Notes: a model not told the origin generated them from the sequence alone. A DNA stretch of 64,000 bases from Kocuria palustris (GCF_016907795.1 NZ_JAFBCR010000001.1:310001-374000); one strand, 5' to 3'. Positions 9,186-17,986 are shown, counted from the first letter of the stretch. Numbers and translations: made by a program.

Positions 9186-9400
9186 TGTCACCTCTGGGGA
9201 CGGTCGTACTGAAGATGGGGCGCGGAGACCTGCCCGCGCGGGGTGCGCTCGCTCGGCGGGGCGAGCGCACGTCTCGTCCAGTCTCCCACGTCGGCCGAGT
9301 GCCAAGGACCCCGCCGCACTCGGCTCCGCCTGCCGCGGCGGACGGCCGGGGCCCACGGGGTCGGATCGACGGGGTCCGGACGGGGCCTCGCAGCGGCGGA

Positions 9401-10255
9401 TCAGCCGCCGGCGGTCAGCTCCGGCACCGCGGAGATCACGCCGGTGCCCAGGAGGATGAACAGCACGATGCCCAGGATGATCCGGTACCACACGAACAGC
9501 GAGTAGGAGCGGTTCGAGATGTAGTGCATGAACCAGCCGATGATCACGTAGCCGATCACGAAGGCGACGATCGTGGCCAGGGCGGTCTGGGCCATCGAGT
9601 ACGGCTGGGGCGACGGATCGACGATCTCCGAGGCCAGCTTGTAGAGCCCCGAGGCGAACACCGCCGGGATGGCCAGCAGGAAGGCGTAGCGGGCGGCGGC
9701 CTCGCGCTTGTAGCCCATGAGCAGGCCCGCGGTGATCGTGCCGCCGGAGCGCGAGACCCCCGGGATCAGGGCCATGGCCTGGGCGAAGCCGTAGAGCACG
9801 CCGTGCTTGACGTTGAGGTCCTCGAGGTCGCGGACCTGCTTGCCGATGTGATCGGCGATGCCCAGGATCACGCCGAAGACGATCAGCATGGTGGCCGTGA
9901 TCCACAGGCTGCGCAGCGTGGTGTCGATCTGGTCCTCGAACAGCAGTCCCAGGATGCCGATGGGCAGCGAGCCAGCGATGATCAGCCATCCCATGCGGGC
10001 ATCCGGATCGGAGCGATCCATCTTTCCCACGAGCGACAGCGCCCAGTGCTTGATGATCCGGACGATGTCCCGCCAGAAGTAGAGGATCACGGCGGTCTCG
10101 GTGCCGAGCTGCGTGATCGCCGTGAAGGCCGCACCGGGGTCCGCGGAGCCCGGGAGGAACTCCCCCACGATGCGCAGATGGGCGGACGAGGACACGGGGA
10201 GGAACTCCGTCAGGCCCTGGACCAGGCCGAGGATGATCGATTCAAGCCAATTCAC
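9401..10255 (-). CDS. uppP: Undecaprenyl-diphosphatase (bacitracin-resistance BacA/UppP type)
   Basis: A polytopic membrane protein that dephosphorylates undecaprenyl diphosphate for recycling in wall synthesis. Both catalytic regions are visible: [18 protein letters not shown] near the N-terminus and the arginine-containing [18 protein letters not shown] in the middle, with about eight hydrophobic segments. The 284 residues fit the family. The GTG at 10255 was preferred to the one at 10264 because TAGGGT lies seven bases upstream, a leaderless arrangement; an AGGGTGA overlapping that hexamer could alternatively act as a ribosome binding site. It would serve the wall-polysaccharide pathway at the far end of the window. 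Confidence 0.93.
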   Translation of the reverse strand: MNWLESIILGLVQGLTEFLPVSSSAHLRIVGEFLPGSADPGAAFTAITQLGTETAVILYFWRDIVRIIKHWALSLVGKMDRSDPDARMGWLIIAGSLPIGILGLLFEDQIDTTLRSLWITATMLIVFGVILGIADHIGKQVRDLEDLNVKHGVLYGFAQAMALIPGVSRSGGTITAGLLMGYKREAAARYAFLLAIPAVFASGLYKLASEIVDPSPQPYSMAQTALATIVAFVIGYVIIGWFMHYISNRSYSLFVWYRIILGIVLFILLGTGVISAVPELTAGG

Positions 10256-10262
10256 GCCGTTC

Positions 10263-10268
10263 ACCCTA
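10263..10268 (-). promoter_or_regulatory. -10 hexamer TAGGGT for uppP
   Basis: TAGGGT, GAACGGC (7 bases), GTG. It gives uppP its own promoter downstream of the strong terminator at 10348-10381. Confidence 0.5.
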
Positions 10269-10347
10269 TGGCACGGCCCTGCGACTGCCCCCGAGGGACG
10301 CCGTGCGATTCCCGGCACACATGCGCCGACACCCACCCCACGACGAC

Positions 10348-10381
10348 GAAGCCCCCGGTGATCGGGATCACCGGGGGCTTC
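10348..10381 (-). terminator. Terminator of the acidic-protein gene
   Basis: A 15-bp perfect stem (GAAGCCCCCGGTGAT and complement) around a 4-base loop, 28 bp downstream of the acidic-protein stop and upstream of uppP. Confidence 0.85.
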
Positions 10382-10409
10382 GGATGCCGGACGTCAGCCG
10401 GCGGCGGGA

Positions 10410-10715
10410 TCAGGCTCCGCGCTCGTCGTCGGAGTCGTCCTCCGCGTCGTCGTCGAAGTCCTCGAGGTCGTCCTCGTCATCCTCGAAGTCGTCGTCGTCC
10501 TCATCATCCTCATCGTCTGCGAAGACGGTCAGAGGCGTGACCTCGTCGTAGTTCTCGTAGAGGGACTCCTCGTAGGCGTCGAAGGCATCGGCGATCGCCA
10601 CGTAGGCGGCATCCACCGAGGGGTCGTCCTCCCCGCGGCGATTGGACAGGGCGGCCAGGTGCTCTTCGAGGGCGGAGACGAGGGACTGGAGTGCGACGCG
10701 CGGATCGTTGCTCAT
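10410..10715 (-). CDS. Small conserved protein with highly acidic C-terminal tail
   Basis: A 101-residue protein. The first 65 residues are helical and ordered (DPRVALQSLVSALEEHLAAL, then VDAAYVAIADAFDAYEESLY). The last 35 are almost entirely Asp and Glu, ending DDERGA. I do not recognise a named domain; similar small acidic-tailed proteins occur in this part of other actinobacterial genomes. The tail could mimic nucleic acid or bind basic partners, which is inference. The ATG follows TAACGT by seven bases, without a ribosome binding site. The gene is divergent from the DUF5703 gene, with only 30 bp between the two start codons. Confidence 0.75.
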   Translation of the reverse strand: MSNDPRVALQSLVSALEEHLAALSNRRGEDDPSVDAAYVAIADAFDAYEESLYENYDEVTPLTVFADDEDDEDDDDFEDDEDDLEDFDDDAEDDSDDERGA

Positions 10716-10722
10716 GGACTCG

Positions 10723-10728
10723 ACGTTA
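10723..10728 (-). promoter_or_regulatory. -10 hexamer TAACGT for the acidic-protein gene
   Basis: TAACGT, CGAGTCC (7 bases), ATG. It lies inside the 30-bp gap between two divergent start codons. Confidence 0.55.
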
Positions 10729-10745
10729 CCGCCCCGAGGAGCAGA

Positions 10746-11000
10746 ATGGGAGCGATGAGAGAGCAAGTCATCCAGAGTTCCCCTCGCGACCCCGGGGTGG
10801 GCCAGCCCATGCTCGACCCGCGCTTCGAGTACCTGGTGCTGACCGTCGGGCCCGGAGAGCGCCTCGCCGGCGCCCGCGCGAGAGTCGTCGAGCACGCCGA
10901 ATACGGCAAGTGGGAGCTGCACCGAGTGGTCCACCTCTACAGCGGGGCCCGCAAGCACTGGCTGCGCCGCCGGGTCATGCGCGTCGAGCGCACCCTCTGA
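10746..11000 (+). CDS. DUF5703 family small protein
   Basis: An 84-residue basic protein containing FEYLVLTVGPGERLAGAR, then EHAEYGKWELHRVVHLYSG and KHWLRRRVMRVERT, the pattern of the uncharacterised actinobacterial family DUF5703. No signal or membrane segment is seen. The ATG at 10746 has GAGGAG four bases upstream; an in-frame ATG at 10755 is an alternative. It is divergently paired with the acidic-tailed protein, an arrangement suggesting shared control, and possibly a basic/acidic partner pair (speculative). Confidence 0.75.
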   Translation: MGAMREQVIQSSPRDPGVGQPMLDPRFEYLVLTVGPGERLAGARARVVEHAEYGKWELHRVVHLYSGARKHWLRRRVMRVERTL

Positions 11001-11155
11001 GAGCAGTCAGCCAGCGCGTCGACGACACGGCATCAGCCCCATTCCCACCCCATCTCCATCGAGTGGCCGATTCGCCACCGTCTCAGCCATGAACCGGTGA
11101 CAACTCGGCCGCTCGATGGCTGGACGGGCCGGATTCGGCCGCTCGAGGGAGCGGC

Positions 11156-12493
11156 TCAGTAGCCGGTGAGCAGCGTGTGCAGGACGTCGGCGCCGAACTC
11201 GAGCGAAGCGATCGGCACTCGCTCGTCGACCCCGTGGAACATGGCCGGGAAGTCGAGCTCATCGGGCAGGCGCAGCGGCACGAAGCCGTAGCCGGTGATC
11301 CCCAGCGGATCCAGCGCCTTGTTGTCCGTGCCCGCCGAGAGCATGTACGGCAGGACCACGGCCTCCGGGTCGTGCTGCTTCAGCGAGGCGACCATGGCAT
11401 CGACCACGTTGCCGGAGAACGGGACCTCGAGCCCGATGTCGTCGGCCTCGAACTCGAAGCGGATGCCCTCCCCCGCCAGCTCGCGCAGCTTCTCCAGCAC
11501 GATCTCGCGCTGCTCCGGCAGGAAGCGCACGTCCAGCCCGGCCTCGGCGGTGCCGGGGATGACGTTGACCTTGTAGCCGGAGCTGAGCATGGAGGGGTTG
11601 GCCGTGTTCTGCAGCGTGGCACCGACGAAGCGGGCCACCGAGCCCAGCTCGTCGAGCATCCGCTGCGGGTTCTGCGGATCGAACTCCACGCCGGTCAGCT
11701 CCGTCACGGTGTCCAGGAACTGGCGCGTGGTCTTGGTCAGCTCGATCGGCCACTGGTACTCGCCGATGTTCGCCATGGCCCGGGACAGCCGCGTGACCGG
11801 ATTGTCGGTGTTGACCTGGGAGCCGTGCCCGGCGGTGCCGTCGGCGAACAGGCGCATCCACATGAGCCCCTTCTCCGCGGTCTGCAGCAGGTAGGCGCGC
11901 TGGCCGCCGATGGTCGCCGAGTAGCCGCCGACCTCCGAGATCGCGTCCGTCACGCCCTCGAAGAGCTCCGGGTGGTTGCGCACGACCCACTTGGAGCCGT
12001 ACTCCATCCCGGCCTCCTCATCGGCGAAGAAGCCCAGCATGATGTCCCGCTTGGGCTTCTGGCCGGTGCGCACCATGTGCCGCACGACCGAGAGGATCAT
12101 GGCGTCCATGTCCTTCATGTCCACGGCGCCGCGGCCCCAGATCATGCCGTCGCGGATCTCGGCGGCGAAGGGGTCCACGCTCCAGTCCTCGGCCACTGCA
12201 GGAACCACGTCCAGGTGTCCGTGCACCAGCAGGGCATCGGCCGACGGGTCCGTGCCCTCCATGCGCGCGAAGACGCTCGTGCGTCCCGGGGCGGATTCCA
12301 CCATGGTGGCCGCCAGCCCGACCTCGTCGAGCAGCCCGGCCACGTACTCCGCGGCACGGCGCTCCCCCTTGGACTCGCCGCGCCCGTAGTTGGAGGTGTC
12401 GATCCGGATCAGGTTCCGGCAGATCTCGGCGGCCTCGTCATGGGCCGTGCCCGCTGAGCCGGCGGGGGTGGTCGAGGGGTTCGGGGTGTTCAC
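11156..12493 (-). CDS. M20 family metallopeptidase (ArgE/DapE/CPG2-like)
   Basis: A 445-residue dinuclear zinc hydrolase. The metal-site motifs appear in order: LLVHGHLDVVPA, WGRGAVDMKDMDA, the catalytic Glu pair in FFADEEAGMEYGS, and the late His in PAMFHGVDERVP. A dimerisation domain insert is evident between about residues 190 and 330. The mycobacterial relative Rv2141c sits in the same neighbourhood. It probably cleaves a dipeptide or acylated amino acid; the substrate cannot be told. The GTG start has AGGAG six bases upstream. It lies 110 bp downstream of pafA, possibly at the end of the pup operon. The 155 bp beyond its stop hold only GC-rich short repeats. Confidence 0.88.
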   Translation of the reverse strand: MNTPNPSTTPAGSAGTAHDEAAEICRNLIRIDTSNYGRGESKGERRAAEYVAGLLDEVGLAATMVESAPGRTSVFARMEGTDPSADALLVHGHLDVVPAVAEDWSVDPFAAEIRDGMIWGRGAVDMKDMDAMILSVVRHMVRTGQKPKRDIMLGFFADEEAGMEYGSKWVVRNHPELFEGVTDAISEVGGYSATIGGQRAYLLQTAEKGLMWMRLFADGTAGHGSQVNTDNPVTRLSRAMANIGEYQWPIELTKTTRQFLDTVTELTGVEFDPQNPQRMLDELGSVARFVGATLQNTANPSMLSSGYKVNVIPGTAEAGLDVRFLPEQREIVLEKLRELAGEGIRFEFEADDIGLEVPFSGNVVDAMVASLKQHDPEAVVLPYMLSAGTDNKALDPLGITGYGFVPLRLPDELDFPAMFHGVDERVPIASLEFGADVLHTLLTGY

Positions 12494-12603
12494 GGAGAGC
12501 TCCTGAGGGGTTCGAGGGACGTGAGGGACCTGAGGTCATCGTCCGCCCGGGCCGGAGCAGGTGTCCAGCCCGGGCGGCGGTGGCCCAGGATCGGCCGCTC
12601 GGC

Positions 12604-14082
12604 TCAGACGGCCGGCGGCAGCGGCGAGGACGTGACCGCGGTGGTGCGCTCTGCGCGCAGCCGCTCGAGCAGCTGCTCGGCGGCCTCGTCGTGCGTGGCG
12701 AACGGGTCCCGCAGGGTCACCACGCGCTGGGCCGGCCCGTTGACCTTCATGTTGACCCAGTCGGCCGTGAAGTGGACGCCGGCCTCCATGCCCGCCTGCA
12801 CGAGCGCACCGCGCAGGGCCGCGCGCGTGGCCGGGGGCTGGTCGACCGCCGCCTCGGCCTCGGATCCGTCGGTGCCCGGCAGCCTGGCTGCCATGCCCCG
12901 TTCCTCCAGCATGCGGAACAGGCCGCGGCCCGGGGCGATGTCGTGGTAGGTCAGATCCAGCTGGGCGGCGCGCGGGTGGCTGTAGTCCGCACCGGCTCGC
13001 TCGGCCCACGAGTCGATGAGCTTCTTCTTGATGGCCCAGTCGATCTCGGTGTCGATGAGCGAATGGTCCCCGCTCTCGACGGCCTCCAGGGACCGCGCCC
13101 ACAGTTCCAGCAGCCAGTCCACTCGGTCGTGGTGCGCGCCGTTGGCCTGCACGAAGCGGGAGACCACCTCCCAGTACTCGCGCTGCAGGTCCAGCGCCGA
13201 GCGGGTGCCGCCCTCGCGCATGGCCACCTGGAAGGTGCCGGTCAGATCATGCGAGATCTGACGCAGCGCCATGGCCGGCGAGTTCAGCGTGCGGTCCTGC
13301 AGCGGCTGACCGGACTCGATCACCCGCAGCATCAGATCCGTCACGCCCAGGCGCAGCGCCGTAGTGGTCGTCGACATGGTCGAGTCCCCCACGATCACGT
13401 GCAGGCGGCGGAAGCGCTCGGAGTCCCCGTGCGGCTCGTCGCGGGTGTTGATCAGCGGCCGGGCGCGCGTGGTCGAGGACGACGCGTCCTCCCAGATGTG
13501 ATCGGCGCGCTGCGAGAACGAGTACGAGGCCTCGCCCTGCCCGCCGCCGAACGTCTGGCCCTCGCCGAAGCCGACGGGCCCGTTCGGGTGGATGCGCCCG
13601 GTGCCCGAGTAGAGCTGCCGGGTGACCAGGAACGGGATCAGGCTGGCCACGAGGCGGGCGAAGCGGGTGTCGCGCCCAATCATGTAGTTCTCGTGGGAGC
13701 CGAACGAGTTGCCGGAGCTGTCCACGTTGGTCTTGAACAGGTAGACCGATCCCCCGGTGCCGTCGGCGGCCAGCTTGGCCTCCAGCGCCTGGCGCATCCG
13801 GTCGACGATCAGCTCGCCGGCGCGGTCCTGCGCCACGATGTCCTGGAGGTTCGCGCACTCGGCGCTGGCATACTCGGGGTGCGCGCCGACATCCAGGTAG
13901 AGCCGGGCGCCGTTGGGCAGGAACAGGTTCGAGGACCTGCCCCACTCCACGATCGGGTGGAAGAGCAGTCGGGCCGCATCATCCGGGCTCAGCGTGCGCG
14001 CAGGCTCCCCGGAGGGGGCGTCGCCGCGCGGCGTGTGGATGATCCCGAACTCGGTCTCGACGCCGATGATCCGCTGATCCAT
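12604..14082 (-). CDS. pafA: Pup--protein ligase PafA
   Basis: PafA couples the C-terminal Glu of Pup to substrate lysines, using ATP, through a glutamine-synthetase-like fold. The N-terminus RIIGVETEFGI, the ATP/metal segments LPNGARLYLDVGAHPEYAS and LFKTNVDSSGNSFGSHENY, and VNTRDEPH-type region (LINTRDEPH) are diagnostic. Lacking the Dop-specific loop, and with the start PafA-type, it is assigned as ligase rather than depupylase. The 492 residues are slightly long, with a C-terminal extension. Only 4 bp separate it from the pup stop, where prcB and prcA lie in proteasome-bearing actinobacteria. Confidence 0.95.
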   Translation of the reverse strand: MDQRIIGVETEFGIIHTPRGDAPSGEPARTLSPDDAARLLFHPIVEWGRSSNLFLPNGARLYLDVGAHPEYASAECANLQDIVAQDRAGELIVDRMRQALEAKLAADGTGGSVYLFKTNVDSSGNSFGSHENYMIGRDTRFARLVASLIPFLVTRQLYSGTGRIHPNGPVGFGEGQTFGGGQGEASYSFSQRADHIWEDASSSTTRARPLINTRDEPHGDSERFRRLHVIVGDSTMSTTTTALRLGVTDLMLRVIESGQPLQDRTLNSPAMALRQISHDLTGTFQVAMREGGTRSALDLQREYWEVVSRFVQANGAHHDRVDWLLELWARSLEAVESGDHSLIDTEIDWAIKKKLIDSWAERAGADYSHPRAAQLDLTYHDIAPGRGLFRMLEERGMAARLPGTDGSEAEAAVDQPPATRAALRGALVQAGMEAGVHFTADWVNMKVNGPAQRVVTLRDPFATHDEAAEQLLERLRAERTTAVTSSPLPPAV

Positions 14083-14086
14083 CGGA

Positions 14087-14296
14087 TCACTGACCGCCCT
14101 TCTGGACGAAGCCCTTCACGAACTCCTCGGCATTGGCCTCGAGGATCGAGTCGATGTCCGCCAGGAAGTCATCGGCCTGGCTGCTGCGGGCCTGGGCGGC
14201 CTCCGAGGGCGCCCCGCCGCCGCTGGGGGCCGGGCCCGTGGGCTCGACGTCCTCGTCGCGACGCTGCGGCTCGTTGTGCTGGATGCGCTCTGCCAT
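14087..14296 (-). CDS. pup: Prokaryotic ubiquitin-like protein Pup
   Basis: A 69-residue, mostly disordered, acidic protein. The C-terminal half has the conserved helix region ADDFLADIDSILEANAEEFV followed by KGFVQKGGQ. It ends GGQ, so Dop must first deamidate Gln to Glu before PafA can conjugate it. The start is the ATG at 14296 (MAERIQ), which has a strong AAGGAG; the longer frame upstream lacks Pup-like sequence. It lies between dop and pafA in one operon, with a 103-bp gap to dop. Confidence 0.97.
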   Translation of the reverse strand: MAERIQHNEPQRRDEDVEPTGPAPSGGGAPSEAAQARSSQADDFLADIDSILEANAEEFVKGFVQKGGQ

Positions 14297-14399
14297 GTTC
14301 GTTCTCCTTCGATGTTCGCTGCTGTGCGCGGCCGTCGGGCGGTCGCTGCGTGTGCGGTGCCATGCGCCCCGGCTGAGGCCAAGGACCACGGAGGCTGTG

Positions 14400-16037
14400 T
14401 CAGCCGATGCGGGCGGAGACCTCCACCAGATCGGGTCGATCCCGCTGCACCCGCTCGATGAACTCCTCGATGTCGGCTGCGGCCCACCAGTCCTGCGTCT
14501 GCTCCCGGGTCAGCTCGGTCGGCTCGGGCATGGTGATCCGCGCACCGCGGCGCAGTCCGGGGAGCTCCACGGCGATGGTCTCCCAGCCGGCGGCGATGAC
14601 GTCGTCGGGGAAGCGCGCCACGAGGCGGCCGCGGAAGTCCGCGCGAGTGTCGGCCGGCGGGGTCCACATGGCCTGGCGGATCTCCTGCTCGTCGAAGAGG
14701 CGCCGCATCCGCCCGGCCGCCTCGAGCTTGCCGTACAGGCTTTTGTCCGGGCGGACGTCGTGGTACTGCAGGTCGATCATGGCCAGCTTGGCGTCGTCCC
14801 AGCGCAGGCCGCCGCGCTCGCGGTAGCCCAGCAGCAGCTTGAGCTTGGCCAGCCAGTCCAGGCGGTCCGCCATGGCCATGGGGTCGGTCTCCAGCGTATC
14901 GAGGGTCTCGCGCCACATCTGCAGGATCTCGGCGGTCTCCGGATCGGGGCTCGCTCCGTCGGCGCTCTCCATGGCCTCGGCTGCCTCGAGGTACATCCGC
15001 TGGATCTGGATCCCGGTCAGTGGCTCGCCGTCACGACGGCCCACCGCGGCCTGCAGCGACGGATCGTGGCTGATCCGGTGCAGCGCGAGCACGGGCTCGG
15101 TGAGCTCGATCCTGGGCTGCAGGCCCTGCTCCACCAGGCGCAGCACGAGCGAGGTGGTGCCGAACTTGAGCACCTGCGCCCAGTGGGACAGGTTGGCGTC
15201 GCCGATGATGACGTGCAGACGACGGTAGCGCTTCTGATCCGCGTGCGGCTCGTCGCGGGTGTTGACGATGGGCCGGCGCACCGTGGTCTCCAGGCCCACC
15301 ATCCGCTCGAAGAAGTCCGCGCGCTGGCTGATCTGGAAGCCCGCCCGCTCGCTGCCGGGGCCCAGCCCCACGCGCCCGGCGCCGCACATGACCTGGCGGG
15401 AGGCGAAGAAGGGCAGCAGGGCGGCGGTCAGGGCGTCGTCGTCGATGTCGCGGGGCACGGTGTAGTTCTCGTGCGTTCCGTACGACGACGACTTGCCGTC
15501 GGTGTTGTTCTTGTGCAGCAGCACCTGCTCCTGGTCGCCGACCTCGGCGGTGGCCTGCAGCGTGGCCACGATCTCGGCCGCCACACGGTCTCCGGCGAGA
15601 TCGTAGAGGGCTGCATCGCGCGGGGTGAGGACCTCGGGCGAGGAGTACTCGGGATGCGAGTGGTCCACGTAGAGCCGGGCGCCGTTGGGCAGGACCGTGT
15701 TCATCACGACCTGCGGCGTCTGCTCGGACCACAGCCCGGACTCGGTCAGCGCCTCGGCCGCGATCTCCTCCGAGGTCAGCACCGGGGCCACGTCCGTGAG
15801 CTGGGTGGGGTGAGCCTCTGCCCGGGACATCTCGAAGCCGCGGGCATCGCGCAGCGGCGTCTCCGAGCTGTAGTCGAAGTCCACGGTCCGGTCCGCGCGC
15901 GAGCCGAGCTCGCGGGCCACCAGGGCTGCGTATGCCGTCACTGCCCGCGTGGAGAGCAGGGTCGAGTTGGCCTTGGGGTTGCCCGGTGCCAGGATCCCGA
16001 ACTCGGTCTCGGCCCCCATGATGCGGCGCACGGTCAT
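14400..16037 (-). CDS. dop: Pup deamidase/depupylase Dop
   Basis: The 545-residue paralogue of PafA, which deamidates Pup and removes Pup from substrates. The N-terminus VRRIMGAETEFGILAPGNP and the blocks LPNGARLYVDHSHPEYSS, LHKNNTDGKSSSYGTHENY and IVNTRDEPHAD are clear. The segment after PGNPKANSTLLSTR corresponds to the Dop-specific loop region. The ATG at 16037 overlaps the mpa stop (ATGA), so Dop translation is coupled to Mpa. In Corynebacterium, which also lacks a proteasome, Dop/Pup/Mpa have been linked to iron release from ferritin; whether that applies here is inference. Confidence 0.95.
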   Translation of the reverse strand: MTVRRIMGAETEFGILAPGNPKANSTLLSTRAVTAYAALVARELGSRADRTVDFDYSSETPLRDARGFEMSRAEAHPTQLTDVAPVLTSEEIAAEALTESGLWSEQTPQVVMNTVLPNGARLYVDHSHPEYSSPEVLTPRDAALYDLAGDRVAAEIVATLQATAEVGDQEQVLLHKNNTDGKSSSYGTHENYTVPRDIDDDALTAALLPFFASRQVMCGAGRVGLGPGSERAGFQISQRADFFERMVGLETTVRRPIVNTRDEPHADQKRYRRLHVIIGDANLSHWAQVLKFGTTSLVLRLVEQGLQPRIELTEPVLALHRISHDPSLQAAVGRRDGEPLTGIQIQRMYLEAAEAMESADGASPDPETAEILQMWRETLDTLETDPMAMADRLDWLAKLKLLLGYRERGGLRWDDAKLAMIDLQYHDVRPDKSLYGKLEAAGRMRRLFDEQEIRQAMWTPPADTRADFRGRLVARFPDDVIAAGWETIAVELPGLRRGARITMPEPTELTREQTQDWWAAADIEEFIERVQRDRPDLVEVSARIG

Positions 16038-17755
16038 GACTGCTCTCCTGCCCGGGCGGTCGGTGCGGAAGCGGCTGCAGCGCGCGAGCCGCGGTGCAGC
16101 ACGAAGCGCAGGTCCGCGATGGTGTCCTTGCGGCGCCCGGAGATCCGGGCCCACTCCTCCGGATCGGAGGTATCCGGCAGGTCCTGCTGCTCCAGGAACT
16201 CCTCGGCCACCGCTCGACGCAGGTGCTCCTGGGACAGGCCGCGCACCTGATCGGTGAGCAGGTCCTTGATCGCCATCTTCTTGGCGCGGTCCACCACGTT
16301 GCGGATGACCGCGCCCGAGGTGAAGTCCGAGAACCACAGGGTCTCGCGCGAGCCGTCCCGGTAGGTGATCTCCAGGAAGCGCGTGGAGTCGTCCTGGGCG
16401 TACATGGACGACACGCCCACCTCGATGAGCTGCTCCAGGGCCGCCTCGCGGGAGCCTGCGGCGATGACCTCCTCCTGGCGCAGCGGCAGCGTCTCCGTGA
16501 GGTAGAGCCCGAAGATCTCCCGGGCGCCTTCGGCGGTGGGGCGGTCGATGCGGATCTTGGCGTCGAGTCGGCCGGGGCGCAGCACGGCCGGGTCGATCAT
16601 GTCCTCGCGGTTGGTGGCGCCCACGATGATCACGTTGTCGAGCTTCTCGACGCCGTCCATCTCCGTGAGCAGCTGCGGGACGATCGTGGTCTCCACGTCC
16701 GAGGAGACCCCCGAGCCGCGCGTGCGGAACAGCGACTCCATCTCGTCGAAGAACACCACGACGGGCACGCCGGAAGCGGCCTGCTCGCGGGCGCGGGAGA
16801 AGATCTGGCGGATCTGGCGCTCGGTCTCGCCCACGTACTTGTCCAGCAGCTCCGGGCCCTTGATGTTCAGGAAGTACCCCTTGGCCTCCTTGCGCCCCGA
16901 CTGCTCGGCGGCGCGCTCGGCCAGGGAGCGGGCCACGGCCTTGGCGATCATGGTCTTGCCGTTGCCGGGAGGCCCGTAGAGCAGGATGCCCTTGGGCGGG
17001 GTCAGCTGATGCTGGCGGTAGAGCTCGGGGTGCAGGAAGGGCAGCTCCACCGCGTCCTGGATCGCCTCGATCTGCGGGCCCAGGCCGCCGATGTCCGTGT
17101 AGCGGATGTTCGGGACCTCCTCCAGGACCAGCTGCTCCATCTCCTGGCGCTCGACGAGCTCCAAGGCCATCCCGTTGCGGGAGTCGATCGAGACCATCTG
17201 GCCCGGGCGCGGCTTGGCCTTGCGCAGGGCGCCGGACATGCGCAGGACGCGGTCGTCGCCGGAGCGTCCGCCCACGACCAGCCGGGTGGCGTCAAGGACC
17301 TCCTGGACCGGTGCCAGCTCGCCCGACTGCTCGTAGCCCAGCACGGCGACCACGGTCGAGTTCTCGTTCATGAGCACCTGGCGACCGGGCTCCAGCTGTC
17401 CCGCCGTGGCGATCAGCGGCGAGACGGGGCAGCGCACGAGCCGCCCGGAGATGTGGACGTCAGCGGTCAGGGTCGCCGAGCCCACCGTGGTGGACGGCGG
17501 GACCACGCGCACCAGAGTGGCGATCGTCAGCGGGACCTCGACCTCGTTGGCCAGGAACTTCTTGAGCTGCTCGATCTGGCCGCGGGCGGACTCCAGGGCG
17601 GTGCGCAGCTTCTGGTTCTGATCGCCGGCCGTGGCCAGCTGCCGGTCCAGATTGCGCTTCTCGTCCCGGACCAGAGCGACCTGCCGACGGGCGGTGGCCA
17701 GCGCATGGTCCTGCGCCGTGCCGTGGGGGTCTGCTCCGGAGGTCGATTCGGTCAT
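16034..17755 (-). CDS. mpa: Proteasome-associated AAA ATPase Mpa/ARC, without docking tail
   Basis: A 573-residue AAA ATPase. It has an N-terminal coiled coil (about residues 20-75) that binds Pup, then OB-type domains, then the AAA module with Walker A GPPGNGKT (about 260), Walker B VVFFDEMES (about 333), and IIVGATNREDMIDPAVLRPGR. Mpa unfolds pupylated proteins. In mycobacteria the last residues are GQYL, used to open the 20S gate; here the protein ends with an Ala-rich stretch and GEQS, so that motif is absent. It heads the mpa-dop-pup-pafA operon and is divergent from the MFS gene. Confidence 0.94.
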   Translation of the reverse strand: MTESTSGADPHGTAQDHALATARRQVALVRDEKRNLDRQLATAGDQNQKLRTALESARGQIEQLKKFLANEVEVPLTIATLVRVVPPSTTVGSATLTADVHISGRLVRCPVSPLIATAGQLEPGRQVLMNENSTVVAVLGYEQSGELAPVQEVLDATRLVVGGRSGDDRVLRMSGALRKAKPRPGQMVSIDSRNGMALELVERQEMEQLVLEEVPNIRYTDIGGLGPQIEAIQDAVELPFLHPELYRQHQLTPPKGILLYGPPGNGKTMIAKAVARSLAERAAEQSGRKEAKGYFLNIKGPELLDKYVGETERQIRQIFSRAREQAASGVPVVVFFDEMESLFRTRGSGVSSDVETTIVPQLLTEMDGVEKLDNVIIVGATNREDMIDPAVLRPGRLDAKIRIDRPTAEGAREIFGLYLTETLPLRQEEVIAAGSREAALEQLIEVGVSSMYAQDDSTRFLEITYRDGSRETLWFSDFTSGAVIRNVVDRAKKMAIKDLLTDQVRGLSQEHLRRAVAEEFLEQQDLPDTSDPEEWARISGRRKDTIADLRFVLHRGSRAAAASAPTARAGEQS

Positions 17756-17847
17756 CGTCGAAGGTCATCCTGATCTCGCCGTGAGGGGCGTACGGTGCTG
17801 TGGGTGCTGGGGCGGCCGGCTCGCGGCCGCACTGCCGAGCATGTGTC

Positions 17848-17861
17848 TAAGGTTCACCTTA
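17848..17861. promoter_or_regulatory. Inverted repeat resembling a DtxR/IdeR iron box
   Basis: TAAGGTTCACCTTA is a near-palindrome in the divergent mpa/MFS intergenic region, 93 bp from the mpa start and 126 bp from the MFS start. By eye it matches about 12 of 19 positions of the DtxR/IdeR consensus. It could control either gene. The identification is tentative. Confidence 0.35.
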
Positions 17862-17898
17862 TGCCTGTCCATGCCCTGCGTCACACTGAGACCAGCAA

Positions 17899-17926
17899 TT
17901 GACACAGTCGCCAGCACTGATTCGAT
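17899..17926 (+). promoter_or_regulatory. Putative promoter of the MFS gene
   Basis: A consensus TTGACA at 17899-17904 is followed after 16 bases by TTCGAT, a weak -10. Downstream, the leader contains a 7-bp hairpin (CTCCGGC/GCCGGAG, 17940-17957) and the ribosome binding site GGGAGGGGAG. Confidence 0.45.
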
Positions 17927-17986
17927 CAGGCGTATCGATCTCCGGCCTCTGCCGGAGGAGGACACGAGGCAGGGAGGGGAGCTCGC

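Noticed and set aside
7167-9212. A 681-codon plus-strand frame overlapping the PAC2 and mshC genes
   Set aside because: It has no homology pattern and conflicts with two well-supported genes and a terminator.
12580-14376. A 598-codon plus-strand open frame
   Set aside because: Antisense shadow of pafA and pup, which have complete family signatures.
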